Below, in pieces: positions 10,648 through 19,152 of a DNA stretch of 22,639 nt. Origin of the DNA: a virus. Location: positions 1 to 22,639 of IMG/VR virus record IMGVR_UViG_3300030430_000273, one strand, 5' to 3'. Position numbers and translations under genes: made by a program. The notes under the pieces are model-generated. The model saw only the letters and a list, made by a program, of their open reading frames with translations. It did no database searches and was not told the DNA's origin. Numbering within the stretch: position 1 is the stretch's first letter; every line of letters begins with the position of its first letter.

Positions 10648-11643
10648 TTACGATAAAAGAAAGTCAGCAACACTGTCGATGCTTCCTGTCTTGTTCATGT
10701 TTGCTTTTGCAGTTTTTGCTCGTGTCGCTTTGCTAGTGACAGCAGTTTTTCTAGCTGATGGTTTTACTACAGTTGTTCTCGCACCTTCTGCTTTTTTAGT
10801 AGCATTAGCTTTGTTTTTCTGTAGTTGTTTCCATTTAAGAGCGTCATTTAATATCATAATCTCTTCAGACGTTTTAACAGTTCTAAATTGTTCTTCTGTC
10901 AATCCGTAAAATTCTGCGGATTTGTCTTTAAGATTAGTTACAAACAACTTGCGTTTTTCATCGTTTTTAAACTCTGGCAACCATTCAGCAACTCTCGCAG
11001 CCTGTTGACTTAAAAAGTTTTGTTCTTCTTGTTGAATTGCAAGTTGTTCCTGTTCAGCAATGTACTGAACTTTTTGTTTCCACTCTTGCTGTTTTTCTAC
11101 TGCACGGCGATAATCTTCAACTGCATGAGAAAATCCAAGAGGGTCACTGGTTCTCAGTTCCTCTGACGGATACTCAGGCACTTGTGGCATACCGCCACTT
11201 TGCATTTGTTGCGCCATTTGCATAACTACTTGGCGTTGTTGGGTAAGTTTCTGACTTTCTGCTTCAAGTTCTTTTCTTGTTGCAGCGTTTTCAGCCATAC
11301 CCTTTTGGATATACTTTTGCCCTGAATAATCCTGTTTGAGTTCATCTAAGGTAACTTGTCGCTCTTCACCATCTACTTTAACAGCGTATCGCTCTGGTTC
11401 TTGCTGAACTTCAGTTTCTTCAATCTCAATATCCTCAATATCGGTTATTTCTTCATCAATGTCCGATACATCATCGACATCCTCTACTACTTCAGCATCT
11501 TCTATTGCTTCGGTCTGAGTGTCCTCAGTTGCCTCTACAACTTCTTTTGCTTCAGGTTCAGGATTTTTAGGTGTTTCCATAATCAAGCCTTCGGCAACCG
11601 AACCTAGATCATTGCCGTTGATTGGGTTAGTCTCGTTATCCAA
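10648..11643 (-). CDS. Capsid scaffolding protein
   Basis: A 331-residue protein. Residues about 25-85 are extremely acidic (a run of Glu, Asp, Val and Thr). A short folded segment follows (RYAVKVDGEERQVTLDELKQ, then DYSGQKYIQKGMAE), then a long glutamine-rich coiled coil (about 120-220), and a basic C-terminus (VVKPSARKTAVTSKATRAKT). Acid head, helical middle and basic tail are the plan of phage scaffolds, whose basic end binds coat protein during procapsid assembly. It lies between portal and coat genes, the standard site. The 'VKVDGxExxVxLxELxxxYxxxxxxxxK' segment is shared with many podovirus scaffolds. Confidence 0.8.
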   Translation of the reverse strand: MDNETNPINGNDLGSVAEGLIMETPKNPEPEAKEVVEATEDTQTEAIEDAEVVEDVDDVSDIDEEITDIEDIEIEETEVQQEPERYAVKVDGEERQVTLDELKQDYSGQKYIQKGMAENAATRKELEAESQKLTQQRQVVMQMAQQMQSGGMPQVPEYPSEELRTSDPLGFSHAVEDYRRAVEKQQEWKQKVQYIAEQEQLAIQQEEQNFLSQQAARVAEWLPEFKNDEKRKLFVTNLKDKSAEFYGLTEEQFRTVKTSEEIMILNDALKWKQLQKNKANATKKAEGARTTVVKPSARKTAVTSKATRAKTAKANMNKTGSIDSVADFLLS

Positions 11644-11878
11644 GGTGCTTTCCCTTCTTTTCTAACAGTGTCAAGCTATCTACATCAGCCTTTAATGACA
11701 CTTCTATTGCATTTAACGCCCTCAAGATAGCATGAGCATCCTCACGTTTTTCTACCTCTTCGGCACTACTATTTGCGAAAATAGTTTTTTGCTCTTCTCG
11801 CAAATTCTGTATAGTTTCAATGAACCAATCATTTTTTAACAATGCGTATGATCTTTTTGCTTTCTGTTCAATATCCAC
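11636..11878 (-). CDS. Small helical protein between portal and scaffold
   Basis: An 80-residue, all-helical charged protein (KAKRSYALLKNDWFIETIQN, then NLREEQKTIFANSSAEEVEK and a C-terminal helix ADVDSLTLLEKKG). It overlaps the portal end by 11 bases and the scaffold start by 8. A gene of this size and helical pattern, with a spaced RExAxxxLxAL motif (here REDAHAILRAL), is commonly found between these two genes in related podoviruses; its function is unknown, possibly assembly. Confidence 0.65.
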   Translation of the reverse strand: MDIEQKAKRSYALLKNDWFIETIQNLREEQKTIFANSSAEEVEKREDAHAILRALNAIEVSLKADVDSLTLLEKKGKHLG

Positions 11879-13973
11879 TATTCATTCCATTCATCATTTG
11901 AGCATTATGCTCTCGTACAGTCGCTTGTTCTTGTTTCACTTCCTCTACGTCAACGGCTGTACCATACTTGCCTAATTGTTCAGCTACGGCAACGGCTAAG
12001 TCTTGGATCATTTTATCCCTAGCCAAATCATCGTCCATAGCTAATTTGTGCATTTTGTATTGATTATCCATTGCCGCTTTTTGCATAGAAACTTGTGCGC
12101 CTGTTTGCGCTTTAATTGCTTCAGCTTGTAAATATGCAGCGTTAGGATCTTGCTGTTGTTGCGCCATAGCCATTTGTTGTTGTTGGGCCATCGCCATCAT
12201 TTGCTCTTCTACTTCCATAGTCATAGGCATAAAATAACGGTCTGCGTTTCTTATACCACCAACAGCAAGCAAATCAGCTAGTGTGTTTCGTATCTGTGTT
12301 AATGTTACCAAGCCATTGTTAGGCCCATAACCCTGGTATATTTGCTGCTGTATGCTTAATGCTTGTTGCAATGCGGCAGCACGTTCATTTTCTCGTCCTG
12401 TGCCTATACCGACATTACAAATCAAATCCATGTCTGCGTTCCAGGCTTGCACATCTATTGGCACAAACTGACCGTTTAAACGCATCATCTGCTCTTCATC
12501 TACATTTTTAATCATAAGGTCTAGCATGAGTTTAAACATTTGTTTCATGCCACCTTCTGCAAAATTTCTAGCAATAACTTCTGCTTGACCTGTTTGACCT
12601 TCTTGTGATGCCGCTATAGCTGTTGCTGTAGATGATCTTAGTACATCTGGATCAAGACCTTGCGCCATTTTTGACACGCCAGTTTTATTATCAACTAACT
12701 GATCAAAGTATTGTAAAGCTGGCAATGTAGCCCCTGCTGTAAAAGGAACCGCCATTTCTGTAATTGCATTTGGCGATTTAACTCGCACAATGCGTCCTAT
12801 TTCATTGTTAAGCAAATCATCTATTGCAGCTTGTCCGTCAACCACTTGCAAACCTGGATTGTTTGTCAGTGCTACATTATCTAAAACACCTCTTAACATT
12901 GCCGTTGCCGCATCCTGATCATGCAGAACTAAATCAACTAATGACGTTCCAAAAAACGCATGGCTTTCTGGATCACACTCAAAAATAGCGTAAGGTGCGC
13001 AATCTGCCTCAGAAAAATCTAAAAGTTTATATAAACCACCAGCGCATAAAAATTGATAAAGTTTGGGTTGACCTGTGCCTTCTACGTCAAGCATCATAAA
13101 CGCTGTTGTTACTGTTATTTTTTTAGAAGAAGCAGATATGTTTTCATCATCACTTTCGTCTGTTGTGTATCCTCTTCGCTCGAACTCTACTTCGTCATCT
13201 ACAGAGCTATAATCGTCATTTTCCAGACCTTGTAAATCGTCTAGACTGTATCCAAGAGCTAACAAATCAGCGACACGCTTTTCACTGCTATGACCGCAAA
13301 TATAATAATCCTCTATGCTACGAGCATTTCTATCTATAAAAAAATCTTCTGGGGGTATGCTTTCAATACAAATATCGCCATGAGGTATTGATCTAGCAAT
13401 TTTAACGTCATGCTCTGGTGTGTCAATTTCTACGCCAGCTTCGTCTACAGACATACTGGACCGCATCTCATGCTCTATAACTTCAACATTGTCATCTTCT
13501 ACAATAACGGCAAATTCATCGTCAGATAAATTAGTGTATGTGTGTATCTCTGTTTCCATCTCCTCATTATAATAGACGTAGGCTATCCCAGTTTTCTTAA
13601 CCATTGCATCTTGGAACACGTCATTTAACACACGATATCCGTTATGTTGTTGAAATTTATAAGAAATAAATGATGTAGCTTGTTCAGCAGCTTGCACATC
13701 CTCTGGGCCTCTTGGCACAAATTCTACTGGCTTTTCGCTTGTCAAGAAAATTCTTTGAATAGAGGGTTTTAAACCCCTTACAACTTCACGACATTTAGTT
13801 GATACACAACTACTGCGCCCTTCTTCATGGCCTATATCAACCTGTGCATCGTAATAGCGTTGCGCCTTAATTCTTTGTGGCTCTATTTCATCATCTATAA
13901 AATCTACAGCGTCCTGTATTGCTTTGGAAACTATACTTTCTATTTGCGTTTGATCTAGTGGTTCTAATCGCAT
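11868..13973 (-). CDS. Portal protein (P22-like)
   Basis: A 701-residue protein in the size range of P22 gp1 (725). The N-terminal stretch has RYYDAQVDIGHEEGRSSCVS, VVRGLKPSIQRIF and VFQDAMVKKTGIAYVYYNEE, typical of P22-type portals. An acidic insert (about 240-290) is followed by AYPYAIFECDPESHAFFG-like sequence, DQDAATAMLRGVLDNVALTNNPG and SKMAQGLDPDVLRSSTATAI, the conserved stem region. The C-terminus (from about residue 590) is a Gln/Met/Ala-rich coiled coil containing a tandem MAMAQQQQ repeat, probably a barrel extension as in P22. Twelve copies form the DNA channel at one head vertex. AAGGA precedes the ATG. Confidence 0.88.
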   Translation of the reverse strand: MRLEPLDQTQIESIVSKAIQDAVDFIDDEIEPQRIKAQRYYDAQVDIGHEEGRSSCVSTKCREVVRGLKPSIQRIFLTSEKPVEFVPRGPEDVQAAEQATSFISYKFQQHNGYRVLNDVFQDAMVKKTGIAYVYYNEEMETEIHTYTNLSDDEFAVIVEDDNVEVIEHEMRSSMSVDEAGVEIDTPEHDVKIARSIPHGDICIESIPPEDFFIDRNARSIEDYYICGHSSEKRVADLLALGYSLDDLQGLENDDYSSVDDEVEFERRGYTTDESDDENISASSKKITVTTAFMMLDVEGTGQPKLYQFLCAGGLYKLLDFSEADCAPYAIFECDPESHAFFGTSLVDLVLHDQDAATAMLRGVLDNVALTNNPGLQVVDGQAAIDDLLNNEIGRIVRVKSPNAITEMAVPFTAGATLPALQYFDQLVDNKTGVSKMAQGLDPDVLRSSTATAIAASQEGQTGQAEVIARNFAEGGMKQMFKLMLDLMIKNVDEEQMMRLNGQFVPIDVQAWNADMDLICNVGIGTGRENERAAALQQALSIQQQIYQGYGPNNGLVTLTQIRNTLADLLAVGGIRNADRYFMPMTMEVEEQMMAMAQQQQMAMAQQQQDPNAAYLQAEAIKAQTGAQVSMQKAAMDNQYKMHKLAMDDDLARDKMIQDLAVAVAEQLGKYGTAVDVEEVKQEQATVREHNAQMMNGMNSGY

Positions 13974-13983
13974 TTTAGTTTCC

Positions 13984-15999
13984 TTATCTTACAAATCCTA
14001 AGTTTTCTGACAACAGACCGCCTCTAAATCTTAAATCGTCTATATTTTGCCTTCTAATTTCTGGGTCAAAAGCACTTTGCATAGTTGATGATGGGTCACT
14101 TGTTAAACCGTAAACACTGCCCCTAGTTGCACCTAAATTTATAGTGCTTGCAGTTTTTTCTAAAAAGTTTTGCAGACGTCTTGCGCCACTTCTATCATTT
14201 AATATAGACCTTATAAAAGCTGGGTCTTGGCTTGTTAATATTTCAGCAACTTGCCTTTTTTGTGGCTCTGTTAAACCTGGCATATTTCTGTTTAATATTT
14301 TCATTCCTAATTGGAAAAGACCTTGCAAATTAAAATCACCAAATCCGATAATGTTAGCTTGTTGCTGTGACGCACCTAATTTAGCTGCTGTGTCTGAACC
14401 ACCTGTTAATTCATTTAATGTTTCTTGCGCAAGTTTTGCAAAATCTGCTGTTCGCAAAAATTCTTCAAATTTATCTGCACCAAACACTCTTCTTAATGCT
14501 TTATTCTCTGCTCTATCATCATCTGTTATTCTTTTAATGTATGACGTTGGGCTGTCTTGTAATTGAGGGCGTAACTTACGCAGCACACCCATTTTAAATG
14601 CCGCGATAGCTTCTGGATTATTAAGTAACTCTAATGTGTCCATTTCAATATCAATTAGATCAGCGTCAAGTTTACCTGTTTTCCAAATTTTTTGACCTAA
14701 TTTAAACGCACTATCTTGATCCATCAAAGAACTATATTTTGCTCTTGCATTTTTAGTTGCGTCACTAACACCATCTATGATCGCTCTTAAATCTTTTTCA
14801 ACTGTTCCAACAGCTTGACTAGCTGTTTGAAAGTTTGTTTTTTCTGCAAGATTATCTACACTTTCAGCAATAGTTCTTCTTAATAATTCTGCTTCTTCTA
14901 TTGTTGGCATACGGTCTATTGTAACAACGCCATCTTTATCTACACTGAAAAATTTAGTTTTTTCTCTAGCTTCTGCAATAATATCAAATCCTTGAAACCC
15001 TTGCGTTGCTCTTTTTGATCTTTGTAAAATTGACCTTAATTCGTTTCTAAACTGATCAGGTAAAGCTCCTTGCGCAAAACCCTTACTATACAAACCTGAA
15101 ATTTCGTCTTTCATTGCATCAAATTTTGCAAATTGTTTTTTAAGTAAGTTTTGATTAACACCGCCACCTAATATTTCTGACGCTTCAGTTGTAACTGCGG
15201 TTTGAGCCGTTTTTGTTCTTGCTGGCAATTCTGTTTTAAATACAGCATTTGCTTGTGGGCTTTTCATGTAACCTTTAGCCATTTCTCTTATAGTTACATT
15301 ATCCGCAAGTATTTTACCGTCTAAAACCATTTGTACGGCTTCATCTTCTGTCAACCCTGCATCTCGTGCGTTTTGTTGAATAACTGCCTCGACTTGACCA
15401 CCTACATTATTACCAAGCTTAACTCTTAAAAAATCATAAAAACCTAACGTCAAAGGTTTTAACAATCTGCCAGCCACATCGACTGCGCCAGCCGTTCCTA
15501 CGCCTATAGCCGTACCTGTAGCCCCACCAGTAGCACGATCAATCATGTCACCTTCAGAACCCATATAGCCTGTAACACCGCCTTGCACTCCACCTATACC
15601 TAGCATTTGTAAAAACGAGCTTGGGTTTTTAAAACCTAAACCTTTAGCTATTGCACTTATAAGTGGCCTAGAAGCAGCAGTAGCAGCAACACCTGAACTA
15701 CCGCCTGTAAAGGGTGATGCAGCGACAGCAGCTACGACAGGAGCAACTGCACCTCCAGCTTCATAAACTAAACTTTCGCCTGGATATGCCGCTTGATAAT
15801 CTTTAATAGATTGTTGTATTTCTTTTAAAGTTTCCTCATAACCTTTATCGTTTACCATACTTCTAAAAAAAGCTTCTACCTCATCAGCAGATTGAAAAGT
15901 CAAACCTTGTAAAAAAGTTCGTGTTTTTTGTTTAGGAACCTCGGTAGAGACAATATTACCCTTTGCGTCGGAAACTAATTTATCCCAATTTGTACTCAT
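13984..15999 (-). CDS. Internal virion / DNA-ejection protein with glycine-zipper segment
   Basis: A 671-residue protein. Residues about 75-178 are a long hydrophobic region packed with Gly and Ala (AGGAVAPVVAAVAASPFTGG, then QMLGIGGVQGGVTGYMG and ATGGATGTAIGVGTAGAVDV), the type of glycine-zipper segment that inserts in membranes. The remainder is helical and charged with few cysteines. Large proteins of this kind encoded next to a transglycosylase are ejected ahead of the DNA in podoviruses to build a channel across the cell envelope. It overlaps the transglycosylase gene by 4 bases. The ejection role is inferred from architecture and context; no specific family was recognised. Confidence 0.68.
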   Translation of the reverse strand: MSTNWDKLVSDAKGNIVSTEVPKQKTRTFLQGLTFQSADEVEAFFRSMVNDKGYEETLKEIQQSIKDYQAAYPGESLVYEAGGAVAPVVAAVAASPFTGGSSGVAATAASRPLISAIAKGLGFKNPSSFLQMLGIGGVQGGVTGYMGSEGDMIDRATGGATGTAIGVGTAGAVDVAGRLLKPLTLGFYDFLRVKLGNNVGGQVEAVIQQNARDAGLTEDEAVQMVLDGKILADNVTIREMAKGYMKSPQANAVFKTELPARTKTAQTAVTTEASEILGGGVNQNLLKKQFAKFDAMKDEISGLYSKGFAQGALPDQFRNELRSILQRSKRATQGFQGFDIIAEAREKTKFFSVDKDGVVTIDRMPTIEEAELLRRTIAESVDNLAEKTNFQTASQAVGTVEKDLRAIIDGVSDATKNARAKYSSLMDQDSAFKLGQKIWKTGKLDADLIDIEMDTLELLNNPEAIAAFKMGVLRKLRPQLQDSPTSYIKRITDDDRAENKALRRVFGADKFEEFLRTADFAKLAQETLNELTGGSDTAAKLGASQQQANIIGFGDFNLQGLFQLGMKILNRNMPGLTEPQKRQVAEILTSQDPAFIRSILNDRSGARRLQNFLEKTASTINLGATRGSVYGLTSDPSSTMQSAFDPEIRRQNIDDLRFRGGLLSENLGFVR

Positions 16000-17351
16000 C
16001 CTGGTATTTCCCCTGTCCTAGCATACTCAATTTTTTCTTCTGGTGTTAAACCGTTCCAAATTGTTATCCAAATATTTGTTGCCTCTGTAAAATTAGCACT
16101 TCTTTCTCTTATTGGTGCTGGCACAGGTGGTAAATCATCTGGTTTGTCTATTACAGGTTCGTCAGGACTTGTAAAAATACTCTCTACATCTCTAGCTTCT
16201 GGCGCATTGATTGACGTCAAATATTGCTCATCAATCCCTGCTGCTTTTGCTAAATTCACAACTTGTTCTCTCGCCGATATAGCTTCGGCTCTAGTTTTGC
16301 CGTAAGCATTATTAGCTATTGCAAATATTTCTTCCCGAACAGGAGTAGGCAATGATTGACCGCCTTCTGTGGCGTTTCTAAACCGTTGGATTATACTTTT
16401 TACTTGACCGCCTGTATTTGCAATCGCAGCTTGCTCACTGTCTCTAACAACAGAACCAGGATCAAGAATTTTTGCAAAAGCAATAGTTAACGCATAGTCA
16501 CTAACGCCACCAGGATTATCGAAAGCATAAAGCATTGTCTCATAACCTGATCTTGCCTCATTCAACGCTTTTATAGCATCAAGACTATTTAAATCTTTGT
16601 TTGTTTTTTGGATCATATCGTATTGCGTTTTGCTAAGAGTGCCAGGCACTAGACCACCTTCTCTTGCCGCTTTTTGATATTCTGTAAACATTTGCGTTGG
16701 ATCTGCGCCTCGCCTTATCATATCAGCGTAAGGTTTACCGCCAGGTAATTTTTCAAGTTGGTCTGCCGTTGTGTTTCTGTTAGATAGAGCTACTTGTCTA
16801 GCGCCCTTGTCTCTTATAGCTTGCCCCATGCGTTGCTCTTGTGGCAGTAACGCATCTAAAGCTTGTGCAATATTGCCAAATCCTGTCAATCCAGTAATAG
16901 GATCTCGTTGTCTCATTCTTTGCATCATAGGCAAATTTGTCAGTGGATTTAAGCTCATGTTTTTATTCCTTGGCTCTTGATACGTTCCTAGTATATTTCT
17001 AACATAATTTTGCGTTTCTTTAAATGGGGGTATGCCTCCGTATTTATCTACGTTACCCATCCCAGCGTTGTAAGCCGCTAAAGCAAAAGGCATATTGCCT
17101 GGGTATCTATCCATCATTTGCCGTAAATATTGCGCACCACCAAATATATTTTCTCTAATGTCTCTAGGATTAACACCTAACTCTTGTGCTGTAGAAGGTA
17201 ATAATTGAGTTAATCCTATAGCACCTTTTGGAGAAACAGCATCAGGATTAAAATTACTTTCTTGCTGTATTAGACGAAGAAAAGTGTTTAAGGGTATCCC
17301 ATATTGAGATGCCGCCCTACGTGCTAATTCTTCTATCTCATTTCTTTGCAT
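15996..17351 (-). CDS. Virion-associated lytic transglycosylase
   Basis: A 451-residue protein. Residues about 1-125 form an SLT (lysozyme-like) domain: YGIPLNTFLRLIQQESNFNP with catalytic Glu31, SPKGAIGLTQLLPSTAQELG, then FALAAYNAGMGNVDKYGG and TQNYVRNIL. It cleaves glycan strands of peptidoglycan. The remaining 325 residues are helical with a proline-rich segment near 395-410 (PDDLPPVPAPI), suggesting a structural partner role as in T7 gp16 or other ejected proteins. There is no signal peptide, and it lies among virion genes, so it acts at infection rather than at lysis. It shares one base with the previous stop and 4 with the next start. Confidence 0.85.
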   Translation of the reverse strand: MQRNEIEELARRAASQYGIPLNTFLRLIQQESNFNPDAVSPKGAIGLTQLLPSTAQELGVNPRDIRENIFGGAQYLRQMMDRYPGNMPFALAAYNAGMGNVDKYGGIPPFKETQNYVRNILGTYQEPRNKNMSLNPLTNLPMMQRMRQRDPITGLTGFGNIAQALDALLPQEQRMGQAIRDKGARQVALSNRNTTADQLEKLPGGKPYADMIRRGADPTQMFTEYQKAAREGGLVPGTLSKTQYDMIQKTNKDLNSLDAIKALNEARSGYETMLYAFDNPGGVSDYALTIAFAKILDPGSVVRDSEQAAIANTGGQVKSIIQRFRNATEGGQSLPTPVREEIFAIANNAYGKTRAEAISAREQVVNLAKAAGIDEQYLTSINAPEARDVESIFTSPDEPVIDKPDDLPPVPAPIRERSANFTEATNIWITIWNGLTPEEKIEYARTGEIPG

Positions 17352-17989
17352 TAGCCCATCATACCAAAAGCTTGCATATAATTTAGCAAACCAGGGTTCA
17401 TATAACTTTGCTCACCACCCATAGGCACACGTTGCACACCTGTTAGCCCTTGTGCAAAAGCGTTCATCGCTTGCGTTGGTTGCCCTGCATAACCAGCAAA
17501 CTGTTTTCGCCCAGCATCTATCAATGATTGCATTGCGGCTTGTTGTAACGCCCCCTGACGCGCTTGTTGCTGTTGTACTGCCTGACCCATATTAAAAGCT
17601 TGTTGCCCTACATTCTGAAGCCCAGAAGCGCTTGTAAAAGCATTGTTCATTGCAGTGTTGTATCCTTGTTGACGTAATGCCCCAACTTTATCTAATGCTT
17701 GTTGTTGATAACCTTTAAGTGCTTCTGCTTGCGCTATCCCATGCCTAGACCCACCAAAAGCTCCTGCCGCTTGCGCTTGAGCATCTAATTGATTTTGCCC
17801 CATCAGAGCCGCATTTCCTACATCCCTTAAAGTTGTATCTACAACTTGTTGATTGTAAGGGTTCATCATAGATGCCGCCCTTGCTGCTGGATTTGCATAT
17901 GTTCCCATCGCCATTTGGTTCGCTTGGCTGGCCCTTTGAAAAGGGTTCATTGCTGGTTGAGCCATCATTGGATTTGCGCCGCCTGCCAT
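17351..17989 (-). CDS. Ala/Gln/Met-rich internal virion-like protein
   Basis: A 212-residue protein of low complexity, rich in Ala, Gln, Gly, Met and Asn. The central part (NPYNQQVVDTTLRDVGNAAL, then QAQAAGAFGGSRHGIAQAEA) matches a pattern seen in internal proteins of marine podoviruses ('NPYxxxVxDxxxxDxxxQxxxxxNxxxAxAxAAGAFGGSR'). It is probably helical, with an AGAFGGSRH turn. It lies just upstream of the transglycosylase and is likely packaged with it as an ejected or core protein. The function is inferred; sequence composition makes homology searches unreliable. Confidence 0.6.
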   Translation of the reverse strand: MAGGANPMMAQPAMNPFQRASQANQMAMGTYANPAARAASMMNPYNQQVVDTTLRDVGNAALMGQNQLDAQAQAAGAFGGSRHGIAQAEALKGYQQQALDKVGALRQQGYNTAMNNAFTSASGLQNVGQQAFNMGQAVQQQQARQGALQQAAMQSLIDAGRKQFAGYAGQPTQAMNAFAQGLTGVQRVPMGGEQSYMNPGLLNYMQAFGMMG

Positions 17990-17990
17990 A

Positions 17991-18428
17991 TTACTTCCCT
18001 CTTTTCTGTGCAGCAGTCATTTCTAACGCTACTGGTTGCATTGAAGGTGCAAATTGACCTGGTTGCCCACTTACAGGATCAACAGTAAATCCTTCTATTC
18101 TTTGTGCCTGACCTGGCCTTCTTGTTTGCAATTCGTTGACTGAGCCTTCATAAATCGGTGCTGATGAATAACCCATCGCACCACCAAAATTTTGCGCTTC
18201 TGGCATATACTGTTGCCCTTGCGTTGTAGGCATACCAAAAGCGTCTGCCATCATATCTGTGCTTTGAAATGATGCTTCTTGCATGGGGCTAAATGCCGCT
18301 ACATCTGGCCCATAATAAGGAACATACCCAGCTTCCGAAGCATCCCCTGCCATACCAACTTGTTGTTGCAATGCTGTTTCAAAAAATTTAGGTAAGGTTA
18401 CTCTTTGTTGATTTGTACCACCTGACAT
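17991..18428 (-). CDS. Virion-cluster protein of unknown function
   Basis: A 145-residue protein, proline-, glutamine- and glycine-rich with few hydrophobic runs (RVTLPKFFETALQQQVGMAG, later YVPYYGPDVAAFSPMQ and IEGFTVDPVSGQPGQF). It looks extended rather than globular, apart from the N-terminal helix. It lies one base from each neighbour in the run of virion genes, so it is very likely a structural or packaged component. I recognise no family. Confidence 0.55.
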   Translation of the reverse strand: MSGGTNQQRVTLPKFFETALQQQVGMAGDASEAGYVPYYGPDVAAFSPMQEASFQSTDMMADAFGMPTTQGQQYMPEAQNFGGAMGYSSAPIYEGSVNELQTRRPGQAQRIEGFTVDPVSGQPGQFAPSMQPVALEMTAAQKRGK

Positions 18429-18429
18429 T

Positions 18430-18804
18430 TTAAAATTCCTTTACAAAGTGCGTTTGTAATACTTCCCATCCTAACGCTTTTAATGGTTTTTTCCAGCCAA
18501 TTCTGCCTGACATCATTGCCGCATCGCATCCTTGATCAATACTCCAAGCTTTTACATCTTTATCCATATCTAATATTTGATCTAAATCACCACCAGCTAA
18601 AAACACATTAAGATACTTTTTTTGAGGGTATACCACAATTTCTGTGACAATGCACCCCCTTGGACTAGGCCATAACTGCATACGAGCTTCTTTTATACCT
18701 AACGCTATATCTTCAAAACTGTGAGTACCACCTGAATACTTTAATGCAGCCTCTATCCAGGGCCTACATCTTTCTATTTCATTTACAACAATATCTTTAG
18801 CCAT
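18430..18804 (-). CDS. Conserved small protein of the virion gene run
   Basis: A 124-residue globular protein: IERCRPWIEAALKYSGGTHS, FEDIALGIKEARMQLWPSPR, GCIVTEIVVYPQKKYLNVFL, AGGDLDQILDMD, then a C-terminal MSGRIGWKKPLKALGWE. The strand-helix pattern with 'ITEI..YP..K.LN.FLAGG' and 'GR.GW...L...GW' is familiar from phage structural clusters; the fold may resemble an acetyltransferase (GNAT), which is inference only. It directly abuts the 18805-19152 gene. Its job in the particle is not known. Confidence 0.65.
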   Translation of the reverse strand: MAKDIVVNEIERCRPWIEAALKYSGGTHSFEDIALGIKEARMQLWPSPRGCIVTEIVVYPQKKYLNVFLAGGDLDQILDMDKDVKAWSIDQGCDAAMMSGRIGWKKPLKALGWEVLQTHFVKEF

Positions 18805-19152
18805 CTAGTATGTAGACAATGCTACCCTTTTCCAAATTGCTGTACTGCCATCATGTGCAGCCGTACAAATATAAATATAATTAGTATCCCAAGCTATCAT
18901 GCCAGCCCCATCACCAACCGCACCAACACTAGAGCTAGGTGTAGTTTGTTTCATAGCAACTTGCTTAAAAGCGTTTTGCGCCGACACAACAGGATAATTT
19001 TTATCGTCATCCCACAAAAATATACCGTTCTCGCTAGGATTATCATCACTTGTTTTAAAATATAACTTACCTAAGTTTCTGCTTAGAAACAGATTTAGTT
19101 GTCTACCCCACTGCCTTACATCTTCGCCTAAAATTGGTGGTGTTACTGGCAT
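18805..19152 (-). CDS. Small tail-associated protein
   Basis: A 115-residue protein. The N-terminus (PILGEDVRQWGRQLNLFLSR) is helical; the C-terminal half reads TPSSSVGAVGDGAGMIAWDT, followed by NYIYICTAAHDGSTAIWKRV. The segment 'GDxxGxIAxDxxYIYxCxAxYDGxxxIWKRVxL' is a common beta-rich module at the end of phage tail-fibre and tail-spike related proteins. It shares one base with the upstream tail hub gene, so it is probably a tail component. Its exact role is unknown. Confidence 0.65.
   Translation of the reverse strand: MPVTPPILGEDVRQWGRQLNLFLSRNLGKLYFKTSDDNPSENGIFLWDDDKNYPVVSAQNAFKQVAMKQTTPSSSVGAVGDGAGMIAWDTNYIYICTAAHDGSTAIWKRVALSTY

Noticed and set aside
12140-12200. Triplet-type repeat array in the portal gene
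   Set aside because: The repeated MAMAQQQQ codons are a short coding repeat in the coiled-coil tail of the portal, usual for this protein class.
14144-14566. Plus-strand 140-residue frame
   Set aside because: It is antisense to the ejection protein gene and has cysteine/serine-rich random-like content.
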